Positions 1-13,665 of a DNA stretch of 64,000 bases are shown one piece after another. The DNA is from Adiantum capillus-veneris (lineage: Eukaryota > Streptophyta > Polypodiopsida > Polypodiales > Pteridaceae), in assembly GCA_014529385.2 (NCBI GenBank), contig CM043964.1, positions 130,044,920 to 130,108,919 of the forward strand. Direction: 5' to 3'. Positions within the stretch are counted from its first letter, which is position 1; every line of letters begins with the position of its first letter. The position numbers and the translations under genes are program-made. The notes beneath the pieces are model-generated. The model saw only the letters and a program-made list of their open reading frames with translations. It did no database searches and was not told the DNA's origin.

Positions 1-298
1 CTGGGTATAATAAGAAATTTTTGCAATGTGCTAGAAATTAAGTTACTAGCCAAAGCAGGTTTCTTATCCAAATGAAGAGGGGAAACTTATGTCTACCTTT
101 GCCAAAAAAATTGGCTCCTTGATGACAGGTTGACTTAACAAGCTTAAAAGGCATGATTTCCTTTTTGTCTCGGAAGAGCCTATAGCTAAGGACCTCATAA
201 ATTTGCCAAGAAAGGGTTTGTTAGCAAGACAATTGTGAGTATTTGCATTTTGGGACTGCTTTTAGGATGGGATTTCTGAGTAATAACCATCGTCTTGT
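1..298. other. Unique flank left of the large direct repeat
   Basis: No gene or RNA is recognisable. This stretch has no counterpart upstream of the second copy of the repeat at 58.3 kb, so it marks the left boundary of the duplicated segment. Confidence 0.5.
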
Positions 299-318
299 CA
301 AAGTCAACGATGCAAAAG

Positions 319-319
<1 letters not shown>

Positions 320-405
<86 letters not shown>
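320..405. repeat. (GA)n microsatellite
   Basis: Uninterrupted GA dinucleotide run of about 43 units. Apparent open frames across it (poly Arg-Glu or poly Ser-Leu) are artefacts of the repeat. Confidence 0.95.
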
Positions 406-407
<2 letters not shown>

Positions 408-1624
408 TCTCTTGAACCAATCAACCTTGGCAATGAATAACCGATGTAATGTACAATGGGGGCAAGGGGTCACATATATACCCACCTGAGTAAATTGCCC
501 TACCCAAACTTTGACAAATAAGTAGAATAAATACCTAAAAGCCAAAATAAATAATGGGATCACATTGGAAAATTCACTTGAGATGCCAAAACTATAACAC
601 CCTCTCTTCAGCTCCTAGTGGACATAAATAGTGAGACCGAGCCGATGAAGAAGCTACCATGGACACCCCAGCAACATCTCCTACTGGATACACCTCAGAT
701 TTTCTACCCTCAACTTTGTATCTTAGAAGAATGTCATCTTGAGCATCGATTGCCTTTTAGAGAATTTAAATTGTGGCCACACTACATCCAAGAATCCCCA
801 TTTTTGAATTGTGAACACATCACGTCCAAAACGCTCTAAGATAATGAACTGTGGAACACATTCTATCCATAATCCAACCACCAACAATGGATTGGTGCAC
901 TCATCCATAGTGTTTTAGATAAGTCCGTGAACTCTTGATCCTACGATATACTAATGCCAAAAAACCCTCTCCTCAGTCGCATCCAAAAAACATCAATCTG
1001 GATCTCTTGCTTGATGCCCAAACCTACATTTTAAATTCGTACATGACCAAGTCTAGTCCTCCAACGTGGTTGTGTGTGCCTCTGAGCTATCCTGCATGCA
1101 CCGAGAAGCTCCCCAATGTCGTCTTCGATCGGGTCCATATATTGTCCGGCTCTCGTGTTGTGCCTTCGTGTGCCACGCTCTCCGCTGACTATGTTTGAGA
1201 TGTGACGCCCCTTTGTCGCCTTGCTTTCGGCTATTTTGCAAGCTCCCCTGTACTGATGTGCACCCTCTGGCTGTTTCGCCCCCTCTTTCGGGCTTTGGTT
1301 AGCTGTCGTGCGCGCTATGCATTCAATGTTGAGCCTAATGGACTCAATGCATGTTGTTGTTGGCCATTGATTACAAAGCAACGTGCACACAAGAGAGTTG
1401 TGAGTGTGCTAACTGATGGGCCAATAGACTCCTAAGTTTCTTGCCATGTGTGCTAGATGCACAATTTCATGCACACCACAACTTTTACAAGCTCTAGTAC
1501 CTACTCACAGTGTACTGCTCATTGTCCAGGGCTTGTAGAACTCCAAATCTGCAAAATCGATCTCTGGTTGATGTTCTCTGCACCTAAGGTTCCAAAGCTA
1601 GAGTAGCGAGTCTCAAACAAAGTG

Positions 1625-1628
<4 letters not shown>
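406..1628. other. Non-coding stretch of copy A
   Basis: No recognisable gene. Short open frames (+ strand 618-839; - strand 1031-1390) are preserved in copy B at 58602-58823 and 59015-59377. The second frame differs by an added codon in a TGT run and neither resembles a family I know. Conservation of these frames reflects recent duplication and is not evidence of coding. Confidence 0.4.

Positions 1629-1709
<81 letters not shown>
1629..1709. repeat. (GA)n microsatellite
   Basis: Pure GA run; the copy B counterpart is at about 59616-59706 and is a little longer. Confidence 0.95.
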
Positions 1710-1713
<4 letters not shown>

Positions 1714-2039
1714 TTCATTCTTGAACTGTAGGGAAGCTACATCTTGGCAACCCCTAGCTATTCATACTGTTGGAGAAAAATCAATTTTAGAAACATACAA
1801 AATTCCCTTTTTTGAGGTAGACAAGCTTGCGCGACCTGCCTATAGCGTGTCTCGCTCACTCTTACCAACGATTTTGAATGGACAGTTTTGAATGGCCAAT
1901 CCTATTCAGTTTCTCAAGCTCACTCATGAGCACACATAGGAACACACACTATATCTCTCATTTTTATATTCTCGCTTTCGAATGTCTTTATGCATCATGT
2001 ATGCATGTAAGTATGTGTATATGTGTGTTTGTACCTAAG

Positions 2040-2090
2040 TGTGTGTGTGTATACATGTGCGTATGTGTGTGTGTATATATATATATGTAC
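2040..2090. repeat. Compound (GT)n/(TA)n microsatellite
   Basis: Short GT runs followed by a TA run. In copy B (60037-60095) the GT run is longer. Confidence 0.8.
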
Positions 2091-2174
2091 ATGTGCGTAT
2101 CTATCTTTATACACCTCCCCATGACACACATCACATTCTCTTTATCTCTTCCTTGTTGTCATTCCTCACCACCC

Positions 2175-3672
<1,498 letters not shown>

Positions 3673-3740
<68 letters not shown>
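3673..3740. repeat. (TC)n microsatellite, left half of an insertion target
   Basis: A TC run ends exactly where the 5' LTR begins. The matching TC run resumes directly after the 3' LTR at 8528, so these look like two halves of one array split by a retrotransposon. Confidence 0.85.
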
Positions 3741-4170
<430 letters not shown>

Positions 4171-4172
4171 AC

Positions 4173-4184
4173 TGGTATCAGAGC
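4173..4184 (+). promoter_or_regulatory. Primer binding site, initiator-Met tRNA type
   Basis: TGGTATCAGAGC lies two bases after the LTR end. It is complementary to the 3' end of plant initiator methionine tRNA and would prime minus-strand DNA synthesis. Confidence 0.9.
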
Positions 4185-5120
4185 TTGCAATGTGATCAGT
4201 ATCTCTTAATCACACAAATTGATCCGCATCTACTAACCCCTTCTATGCTAGATCTTGTGAGTTCCCTCTTGCTCACAAGATTGGATCAATTTGCATTTTG
4301 ATTAGCATTAATCTACAGTTGATTACACTATTTTTTGGCACGTTCTTAGTGTATGCCTCGAACCACTACCCTTGATAGAGCGATTACAATAGATTATATG
4401 CTTAATTAGTACGCATCTTAGCTTAATCCGACTTCGTGTGCTCATTAGTTGCTGCAATTGAGCCCTCATCCGTTCAAATTTTGGTTAATTTATGCTAATT
4501 ATGCTATTGATTTGATGTGTTTTTTCTTTCATATATTACCTATGTAAAATCCCCATTTCAATTTAACAATTGTATGCTTTGAAAGAGATTTCAAGTGCAC
4601 TTTCAACCTCTGGATTTGGAGGAGATTATATCTCCTAATCATTGTGTGTGTGTGCGCACTTAATAGTGGTGGGAACCACTTTTATTTTTAGTACAAAAGA
4701 CACACCACAAAAGACGAAGGACGCGTGTGGGACAGCAGCTTTTGCAGTAAGGAAGAGCTCTCAAGCCGCAAGCGGCAAGCACATCTGCAATAGGCCTTGT
4801 CCTGCCTTGCGTCATCTCTGCTCAAGCCCGAACTACTTGGTTGCACGCTGATCATCATTGTCTACCCACTTTGTCTGCACTGTTCCCGGACACAGCTCAG
4901 CTCTGTCTCGGCCTGCCGCCTCACCGTAGGCTGCTCAGTGCTACCCACAGACCATTTCCATTGCAGGCCTACAAGAGCAATCAGCCCGCCGCTGCCCGAG
5001 AGCAGCCGACTGCAGAATTAAACAAAAAAACGAGTCCCGCTCTCTGCTCGTAGCCACTCATTCCCACCTTCCTCACACCATCGACAGCCCTGCATCAATT
5101 GCCTGACGTCCTCACCTTGA

Positions 5121-5410
5121 CAGGTTCAAGCACCCAATACCAAAGCCTTGCTTGCCAGGCTATGCCAGCGCCAGCTCGACAAGCCTAGGGTTAAACCCTC
5201 CTGAAGTGCTACATTTTGGGCATAGAAGGGTGCAATCCATAGCCCACGTCAAGACCGAGCTGCAGCAGGTTCAACCACCCAATACCAAAGCCATGCTTGC
5301 CAGGCTATGCCAGCGCCAGCTCGACAAGCCTAGGGTTAAACCCTCCTGAAGTGCTACATTTTGGGCATAGAAGGGTGCAATCCATAGCCCACGTCAAGAC
5401 CGAGCTGCAG
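5121..5410 (+). repeat. 145 bp tandem duplication
   Basis: Two adjacent copies start at 5121 and 5266 (CAGGTTCAA...), with only a few differences. The same pair occurs in copy B near 63171-63460, so the tandem doubling predates the large duplication. Confidence 0.9.
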
Positions 5411-5584
5411 CAAAAACCCCGGCGCAAATAACCCTTCACAGGCTGCGCCCCTCGTGGACAGTCTTTGCAATCGCGAGTATGTCGCTGTAATTTTGGAAGC
5501 TGCTCTCGTTAGTAGGAATGTAGCAAGATCCTCTCAAACCTTAAAACCGGAGGAGCTGGCACGTGTAGAGGTTTTTTTGCAGGT

Positions 5585-5586
<2 letters not shown>

Positions 5587-5670
<84 letters not shown>
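5587..5670. repeat. (TC)n microsatellite
   Basis: Pure TC run followed by CCTCCC and TTTC repeats; it is longer in copy B (63618-63756). Confidence 0.95.
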
Positions 5671-5674
<4 letters not shown>

Positions 5675-5808
5675 CCTCTTTCTTTCTTTCTTTAGACAGG
5701 TGTTCTCCAGGTGGGCGGTTCCCTCAGGCTGCGCAGATTGCAGGTCTGCTGGCTGGGCTGCATGGACAGCGCTCACGATGGCTTGCGATGGGATAGAGTG
5801 CACGCATG

Positions 5809-5813
<5 letters not shown>

Positions 5814-5886
<73 letters not shown>
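5814..5886. repeat. (CT)n microsatellite at the end of homology with copy B
   Basis: Copy A diverges from copy B at this array. In B a second copy of the preceding ~137 bp follows instead. Confidence 0.9.
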
Positions 5887-5889
<3 letters not shown>

Positions 5890-6115
5890 CTTGGACAGTC
5901 TGGCGAGATGGTATCTGTGGCGACATGCGAGCACGGACGCAAGGGGAGAGAGAAAGGGTGTGTTGGGCTTTTGATCTCGAAAGCCAAGATAGAGACAGGG
6001 CTGCATTTGCATCTGAGGTTGACGCAATGAGCGAACGCAGGGGCGACATATGTGACGACTCAGGAAATGCAGAGGTGGTTGAGTTGGTCACGCCGAGCGA
6101 GGGGAGGAGGAAAAT

Positions 6116-6143
6116 TTTTTTTTTTGGGGGGGGGGGGGGGGGG
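6116..6143. repeat. T-run/G-run homopolymer junction
   Basis: About ten T are followed by about eighteen consecutive G. The G run could form a G-quadruplex, but an 18 bp G homopolymer is also a common place for length errors. Confidence 0.8.
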
Positions 6144-6329
6144 CTTTTCAAGGGTACCATCGCCATGCAGTCGACCTGAGAGGAGACGCAGGGGGACGAG
6201 CGGACGTGGAAAGACAGTTTTGCTTCTAAATTTGTGATTCCTTTGGAATCACGATGGACATTAATTAATGGGAAGTGCATTCAACCCAGTATGTGCAAAA
6301 CCCGGTGCCATTAGCAATAGTGTCGCGGG

Positions 6330-6425
6330 CCAATTCAAAAACTAACTTGCTAGCTCGATTTGAACCAACATCCTAAGGACAAGATCTTACTTCGGCCTTG
6401 CTAACCACGGAAGCATCCACTTTTG
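6330..6425 (-). mobile_element. Possible tRNA-derived SINE head
   Basis: On the minus strand GTGGTTAGCAAGG resembles a pol III A box. About 40 bases later GGTTCAAATCGAG matches the B-box consensus. This spacing is typical of tRNA-derived SINE heads, but no poly-A/T tail, second copy or target duplication was found. Tentative. Confidence 0.3.
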
Positions 6426-7094
6426 GATGTCTCTTAAGCGGTCCTAATACTAGTTATTTTTTAGGGAGTCGCCCATCCCAGCAGAGGACCCCGACCCACA
6501 ACCGGCCCCTGTACCCTACCTCATCTTCGACTGCCCTTGCCGGCCCCATCCTCGCCACGCGCTGTCCAAGTGTTGCCATCCTGGCCTTGTCCAAAAAATG
6601 CTCGGCCTGCACCTGCTCATCATCGACAGAAAGTAAGCTCACATTCACATTATTTTAAATAAACAATTAAAAGCCTTCAAAGTCGTGTTCCCATAGTGCG
6701 GACTATCCCAACCACCTCAAACTCAAAATTCTGCAAGAGGGGGGGTTTCCCACAATAGTCGAGCTTGGCACCAAGCTACCTTACAATTTCATCAATAAGG
6801 AGGAATTCGGCCCCCAAAAGCACTACATTTTGCGGAAGGTTTCGACACGACTTCATCAAACGTTCTGCCAAATGGAAGCCCATCTTTCGTGCTCACCAAA
6901 GTTCTCAAATTTTTGTAGCCATCAATTTCAAATCTTTTGAGCCTCGAAATATATCGCAAATTTTTGGTGAAGAGGTGTTCCATTTTGGAGACTGACTTCA
7001 CAAATAATTTGTAAAAACCTTTGAAGCAAGTGCTCACGAGGACTAGACACTACCCACTCACCCGGGTAAGACCTTCCTCTCACCGCACACGGCA

Positions 7095-7830
7095 GAGCAC
7101 CATCATGGGGGAGATAAAAACATAGACAAATTCAACGGGCATGGCTTCCACATGTGGCAAGCAAAAACCAAGGGGTACTTAATGCGAAAGCAGTTATGGT
7201 CCGTCATTAAGTCACCAAATGACGATGACAGAGTAGAAACACGACAGAGCTTAGTGCAGTTTGTGGCTAAAGATGAGCAAGCTCTTGGCATTCTATTCAC
7301 ATCGCTTGACGACAACTTTGTGTATTATTGAGGCATGGATAACTTTAGAACAACATTTTGGTGCTATTGCCAAGCATTCCAAAATGCAACTTTATGGATT
7401 GCCTATGGAGCCTGGAGAAGATGTGTCATCTCTAGTCAATAGGCTCAAAAGTATTTGCACACAGTTGACATATATAAAATGCCTTGTAGATAATGAAGAC
7501 CAAATTGTTGTGCTTCTGAAAGCAGTACTAGATGCAGATTTTGGCCAAATTGTAATAGTGCTTAAAGAGAAATACCCAATCCCTAAAATTGAAGATGTAA
7601 TAAACTCTCTTCAAGAGCACGAAAAGAAACTCAAAGGCAGCCAACAACAGTCAAATGGTGCTTATGTGGTCTCATCCAACCGCTACAACCGCAATCACAA
7701 AATGAACTTAAAGTGCACACACTATGGCAGAACAAATCACCTTTCAAAGGATTGCTATGAAATCAATCCTTTGTCGCATTTGTGGCAAGAACAACCATGC
7801 TACAAAGTATTGCAGACTCAACAATAAGTC
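7095..7830 (+). pseudogene. Copia-type gag (UBN2-like) with two zinc knuckles, frameshifted
   Basis: Encodes a retrotransposon capsid/nucleocapsid-like protein. The first ~78 codons (from about 7095, with KFNGHGFHMWQAKTKGYL, typical of the copia gag N-terminus) end at a stop near 7330. The protein continues in another frame from about 7333 (EAWITLEQHFGA). A first CCHC knuckle near 7710 is damaged, with the second Cys replaced by Tyr (CTHYGRTNHLSKDC). A second knuckle near 7770-7812 is intact (CRICGKNNHATKYC) but lies in a third frame. No protease or pol follows. It is the only coding content of the surrounding element, and it is inactive as read. Confidence 0.8.
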
Positions 7831-8157
7831 TTCATAGGTTACCAATCACAAAGAGCATTTCAAAGATCAAACAAAAGCAAAAATCAACCTTGCCACCTCT
7901 GGAAATTTTGATGAAGATAACGACAACAGTATTGGCTTGGTTTATGATGTTGTATTTTGAGCATTCTCTCAATTGTACCTTACCCTCTATTTGTGCCAAG
8001 GGAGGCTTGTGTGTGCCTACACCCTGATGATTTGTATGCCTACACCCTTTGTGTTTAGGGGAGGCAACTTTGTGTTCAAGGGGAGGCTTCTGAATTATGT
8101 TCCTCACCCTAGTGTGTTTTGAGGGGAGAATTGTGTGAATGATATGCAACCAAAACC

Positions 8158-8172
8158 CACATAGGAGAGGAT
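8158..8172 (+). other. Polypurine tract of the gag-only element
   Basis: ATAGGAGAGGAT lies immediately before the 3' LTR, where a plus-strand primer is expected. Confidence 0.6.
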
Positions 8173-8409
8173 TATTGGGATGCGAGGTTTTGTTCCATCT
8201 CTTGCAACCCCTTCCACCTCATGTGTCAAGCCATGTGAAGAACCTCTTACAACCTTTGTGTAAAAAGCAACCACTTGTATTTGTGCATGGACATCCACAT
8301 CTTGTGTTCATGTGTCAAAACGATGTCTATTTGTATAAGCCTATATAGAGGCACATTCTGTTGAATAATGGTAACCCTTCATGCAATATACCCTATTGTA
8401 TTGTGCAAT

Positions 8410-8462
<53 letters not shown>

Positions 8463-8525
8463 ACTAACTTCTCCAAAGCATGTCATTAGCATGAATGACA
8501 CACTAACATATCCACCTTAACCCTA

Positions 8526-8527
<2 letters not shown>
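8173..8527 (+). repeat. 3' LTR of the gag-only element
   Basis: Begins TATTGGGATG (TG changed to TA at the terminus) and ends CCCTACA. It aligns along its length with 3741-4170 and includes the TTGTATAAGCCTATATAG promoter-like stretch. A (CT)n run lies at 8411-8459. No primer site follows, as expected for a 3' LTR. Confidence 0.8.
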
Positions 8528-8611
<84 letters not shown>

Positions 8612-8632
8612 ATATATATATATATATATATA
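8528..8632. repeat. (TC)n(TA)n microsatellite, right half of the target
   Basis: TC run directly after the 3' LTR, then a short TA run. Confidence 0.9.
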
Positions 8633-9191
8633 TCTTCAAGAGATGGTGGGGCCTCTTCGGCTCCCACCGAAGGCTCTTTAACTTGTTACACTTGGCGCTT
8701 GTTCTGCCTCTCGCTCAACAAGCCTCATCTAATGCAGAATGGCGCTTGCTTTCTACACCATGTGGATTGTGTGAATCGGCTTCGTCTTGATAGAATAGTA
8801 TAGTATAGAGGTAGTCCATCCTCCCGCCGGCTCATCACCCCCTATGTTCTCTTCCAATGTGAGGTGGTGGGCCAGGAATGCCTTCTCCATAATAGAGTAG
8901 TATATAGATGTCATGCGTAGGAAATTTTTAGACAAGCACTTTTTGACGAGCAGATTTCAAAAAGATTCCCTCTCTCTGTCTCTCTTAATTTTCACTCGCC
9001 CTTACGTAGGTTTCTTCTCTTGCTCTCTTCATATGGCATTCCATGTCTCATCCTCATTCAAATTTTTCGATCTCTAACTCACTTCTTCCCATCCATCAAC
9101 GTAGTCGGCAAATGCATCATGCTGGGATGCAACCCGAAAAACAATATTGAGACTCCATAAGGATAGTTGAGCCTCCTATCTTTCCCTTATG

Positions 9192-9246
<55 letters not shown>

Positions 9247-10390
9247 CTAGAGAGAGGACATAGATTGTGAGACATATGCAATGATATGCCAACTTTCAAA
9301 ATGTTTCAAAGAGCAAAAACTAGGCTACTTAGAAGATGACATTCAAAAGTTTTATAAAAAAAATACAATGTGTTACTTTCAAGTCAAAAACCATCAAGCT
9401 AATCCTCAAGTCAAAATTCTGAAGTTCACAATTATGCATAGCGATTGTAATCAATGAACATGTTTTTCAAGTTTTTAGTGAGGTTCAATAAGCATGTAAT
9501 GTATACAAGATCCAATTTAATGATTATGCCTAAGAAATCGTACTAAATCCGGATGTTTTAAAGAGTTTGTGTGAGGTTCAAGACCACATCTTGTGAATAC
9601 AAGATCCTATTTATGATGCAGCATCCCAGTCTTTTCACCTCAACCCATCTATTAAACTGTGAAAATAGTCCACAAGGCACAATACCCATGACTTGTTAGT
9701 TATCAAGCAATATTCAAAACACCACTGGCAGAGGTTCCAAAGTACTATAAATATGATTCTAGATCCTAAAAAGGATTGCTACTTCCGTTCCACCTATACC
9801 CAAGTTAGTGTGTATCGCATTCAAACATCCCATCTTCAATCTTCACAAGCATCTCTCTGTATGATGATGTACATCATATAGGTATTTAAAATGCAACTTG
9901 TTGATGTGGAGAATTTGATACCTATTGCAAATTATGGTATGCCACACATGTAAGCACACCTTCTTTGCTAGCATATCCAAAAATATACTCAGCGCAATAT
10001 TCTAATAAAACTCATCATGCAAAAAATCATTTCATCAAATAGCCTAACCCAAAGTTATTGCATAGCATACCAAACCTGGTGAGCAAATGCCATGTTGTCA
10101 TCGAGATATTGAAGATCGTAGGGGGCAGTGCGGCCACCCAAGTGAGAAGAGATTCATCGTGTACTATTTTGACAACTACCATCCAAGTGTTGTAGACCCT
10201 AGAGGATAGGGCCTACCATCCTCCAAAGGGATAGGTATTGATGTTTCCATAAGTTGCTTCGTATACAAGTCCTTTTTCATGTGTGTAGCAAAGGAAGCCT
10301 TCTTCTGCTCCGATGCTTGTCATCCAAGTTTTGTAAACCAAGGGTAGCTACCATTTGATGAGAGGAAAGTGCTCTTTTTGTGACTCCTTG
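8633..10390. other. Non-coding stretch
   Basis: No recognisable gene, RNA or element. A (GA)n array lies at 9192-9240. Open frames are short and look random. Confidence 0.5.
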
Positions 10391-10400
10391 TGTGTGTGTG

Positions 10401-10479
<79 letters not shown>

Positions 10480-10601
10480 GGGACAACATTTGTAAGCGTG
10501 AAGAAATTGGTTGTTGATTGGCGAAAATACCCATCTGCAGCGTTTTTGATTTGGCAAGTGAAGTAGACGATGGAAATTTGTTTGATTTTGTATGCGCATG
10601 A

Positions 10602-10696
<95 letters not shown>

Positions 10697-10705
10697 TGCA
10701 CGCGC

Positions 10706-10747
<42 letters not shown>
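10391..10747. repeat. Paired (GT)n arrays and (GA)n
   Basis: (GT)n at 10391-10477 and 10602-10692, with (GA)n at 10707-10747. The ~120 bp between them is unique sequence. Confidence 0.9.
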
Positions 10748-10750
<3 letters not shown>

Positions 10751-11078
10751 CGATCTACCAAAGTGGGAAGGCTGGTGAGCGACATGTGCACAATGGGTAG
10801 ACTGGTGAACAGGCTACAACAAAGGGAGGGCAATCCGTCAATCCTATGAGGATGCAATTGAAAGAGATGAGGCAACATACCATAATTGTTGCTAGGAAAT
10901 TTGATAACATAAAAGCAGAGTGGGTCAAACATGCACCATTTAATGTTGCCTATGTAGAGGGAAGATAAGATGGCCTCATGAACTTGGTGACTCAACAACC
11001 GTATAAGGGGGAATTCATTCCTAAGCATGTGTTTGATTTGCAAAAAATCATATGTGGTATGTACTTGCTCGCCGCATT
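10748..11078. other. Non-coding stretch
   Basis: Nothing recognisable before the fold-back element. Confidence 0.4.
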
Positions 11079-11522
11079 AGGGAAAATTTGGACTCACAAA
11101 GGGGCCTTATAAGGAGTTTGACTTCCTCTCTCATGTCCAAAACGGGCGTGCAGTAAATTTTTTGCAAATCAACTCTAAACTTGGCGGAGATTTGGCAGTT
11201 AGAATGTACTCTTCAAGCTCTTTCTATTGATATATAGCATCCCACGAGATTTCTCATATTTTGAAAGATTCTATTTTTTATTCTCTAGATTCTAGACGGA
11301 GGTGTCACATCACAAGAGAATAAAAAATAGAATCTTTCAAAATATGAGGAATCTCATGGCGTGCTATATATCAATAGAAAGAGCTTGAAGAGTAGATTCT
11401 AACTGTCAAATCTCCGCCAAGTTTAGAGTTGATTTGTAAAAAATTTACCGTACCCCGTTTTGGACATGAGAGAGGAAGTCAAACTCCTTATAAGGCCCCT
11501 TTGTGACTCCAAATTTTCCCTA
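11079..11522. mobile_element. Fold-back MITE-like element, near-complete palindrome
   Basis: Two arms of about 208 bp (11079-11286 and 11315-11522) are inverted copies around a 28 bp loop. The outer ends read GGGAAAATTTGG... and its reverse complement, each flanked by TA. This fits insertion at TA by a Tc1/mariner-type (Stowaway-like) transposase supplied in trans. It has no coding capacity. A transcript would fold into one long hairpin and could feed small-RNA production. Arm mismatches are few. Confidence 0.8.
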
Positions 11523-11524
11523 AT

Positions 11525-11877
11525 TGGCATATATGCGAGATGGTGTCAAGCCATTTTTGTAAGTAGGACCAAATGAAGCTATGGTTTAGTACCAGGTATT
11601 AAACTGGATATTTCTACCCATGTGCGGGTATATGTAAAGACAACCCATGAGCCACTAGTTGTAGTTATCAAAAATACAGAGAGGGAAATGCTTAGGTTAC
11701 CTACATGAGTTTTTTCTGATGGTGTGTGTGTGTGTGTGGCCTTCTCTCATCCCTGAGGAGAAGTCCATTTGGTGATATTAAGTGAGAGCGTTATAGGGCA
11801 TAAAAAAGTCTATTTTGTGTGTGCATAAGTTTCGGTCAGGTGTCATGAGTAACACTCATGACTTCTTTTATATGTCG

Positions 11878-11880
<3 letters not shown>
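11525..11880. other. Non-coding stretch
   Basis: No gene seen; a short GT run lies near 11720. Confidence 0.4.
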
Positions 11881-11915
<35 letters not shown>

Positions 11916-12098
11916 GTGCGTGTGTGTGTGTGTGTGTGTTACAAGCTTAAAGTGGATATTATTGATGTCGTTTCTCACTTGAGAATCTTTAAACCTTCGC
12001 AAAGGTGGTATGTCTACTTTACTCTATTTTGACCACCAGAAGTAGAGGTTCAAGGGCTACCAAATGCAAAAACGAGTGAAGTTATTTGTTATACAGAT

Positions 12099-12180
<82 letters not shown>

Positions 12181-12252
12181 GGAGGTACCTTCAACTTTTG
12201 GTGCCTAGTAGTGGGTTGAATTGTCTGGTGCCTAGCAGTAGCAGTAGTAGTA

Positions 12253-12298
<46 letters not shown>

Positions 12299-12600
12299 CA
12301 GGTGAGGAGTGGAGGCACCTTCAACTTCTAATTCCTAGTGGTAGCATGAATTGTCCCTGACAAAAGACGTGTGCTATGTAGGAATCACCACTCTCTCTCT
12401 CTCTTTGCTCTTTGTTGCCTCCCACAAGGATTCTAAAACTCTATTCACTTTCCATTAACATAGAATCTTACTCTTCATCTCTTGCAATCTTACTCTTCAC
12501 TTTTGGATTTTAAGTGTTTTGGAAGTTTTTCTTTGAAATGAGCCAATGTGTTGACACACCAAAGTGTTGGTGCTATGAGCATTTTCTCAAGCTCTAACAT
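11881..12600. repeat. Microsatellite cluster with a degenerate direct repeat
   Basis: (GT)n at 11881-11939; (GT)n(GA)n at 12101-12178; (GA)n at 12254-12294. Two related ~50 bp pieces (12176-12222 and 12304-12354, both with GAGGNACCTTCAACTT and GAATTGTC) flank the last array. The rest, to 12600, is non-coding. Confidence 0.8.
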
Positions 12601-12940
12601 AAAGAATATAGATATAGATAGATGAAGCTTCTCACAATAATCAAGGAAACATAGCTAGTATTTAAACTAGCTTTAGACTGAACCAAATAGATAGTTCTAC
12701 ATCCATATTCAACCCCCATTCAACCCATGTGCCAACTAGAAGACCATAGTGGGAAATCCATATACGCCTCGCAAAAGAGTATAGATGGAGGCGCTTCTCA
12801 CATTAGTCAAGGAAATATAGCTAGCATTTAAATCAGCTCTAGATTGAAGCAAATAGATAGTTCTACATCCATATTCAACCCCCATTCAATCAATCTGCCA
12901 ATCCGAAGGCCATAGTGGGCAATCCTATACGTCTCAAAAA
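12601..12940. repeat. ~170 bp tandem duplication
   Basis: Two diverged copies, beginning near 12609 and 12778. They share CTTCTCACA, CAAGGAAA, ATAGATAGTTCTACATCC and ATTCAACCCCCATTCAA. Confidence 0.85.
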
Positions 12941-13665
12941 AATCTTCTATCAATCTTGTCAAAAGTTGGTAAGGGATCGTGCATGTAGACCATGTTTTGA
13001 ACAAACCTTAATGTACATAGGACACGTTGGTCATGATGATGTGAGTGTGTTCATGTGTGTGGAGTTTAATATTGGAGTTGATTGCGAGTTTCAAGAAAAC
13101 AAATTTAGATAGATCCACTAGGCACTTTGTAAAAGGCTAGTTCTTATAACAATAGATTCACTAGGCATTGTGTAAAAGTCTAGTTCTTATAACAATAGAT
13201 TTTCTTTTGTGCATGTGTAATTTTTTATGGTGTATTTTAGGTTGGCTAGAATCCACAGACAAATTATGGTTTATGAAAAATACAAGTGTGTGACCCGTCC
13301 TCGAAGGAGTGGCATAGCTGTAATAGTGTGTAGCATGTGTACTACACACTATGTACAATGTGTAGCATATGTGGCATGTAATATGTGACATATGGCACAA
13401 TAAGTTGCAATCTGCTATAATGCGCTAAAAAAATTTAATCATACAATTACTTTACAAATTTTTCTATAAAAGACCATAATAAAAGTTTATCATTCCATAA
13501 GTTTAGAAAACTTCTCAAGATTTTGGGGTAAATCACAAACGGGAGTCTCTCCAAGGAGTAAAGGGCAAAGGCTATACCAAAGTTTATACAAAAAAAAAAT
13601 TATATTCTATAATTGTAGGTAAATTCATTGCCCAAAATGTTGTACATATAGTTTCCCAATCACAA
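12941..13665. other. Non-coding stretch with a 43 bp tandem duplication
   Basis: At 13114-13202 a unit containing CACTAGGCA and CTAGTTCTTATAACAATAG is repeated twice. No gene is recognised elsewhere. Confidence 0.5.

Larger units (their letters stand above)
4185..7090. other. Non-coding internal region of the gag-only element
   Basis: No coding domain is recognisable between the primer site and gag. It holds a 145 bp tandem duplication, two (TC)n arrays and a T/G homopolymer junction, all listed separately. The part up to about 5.9 kb is shared with copy B. Confidence 0.45.

Noticed and set aside
4620-4860. Host gene in the GC-richer 4.6-5.5 kb stretch
   Set aside because: Frames are short, overlap one another and show no domain; the same stretch recurs in copy B and is better explained as leader sequence of the retrotransposon.
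10348-10701. His-Thr repeat protein on the minus strand
   Set aside because: Translation of (GT)n arrays; not a gene.
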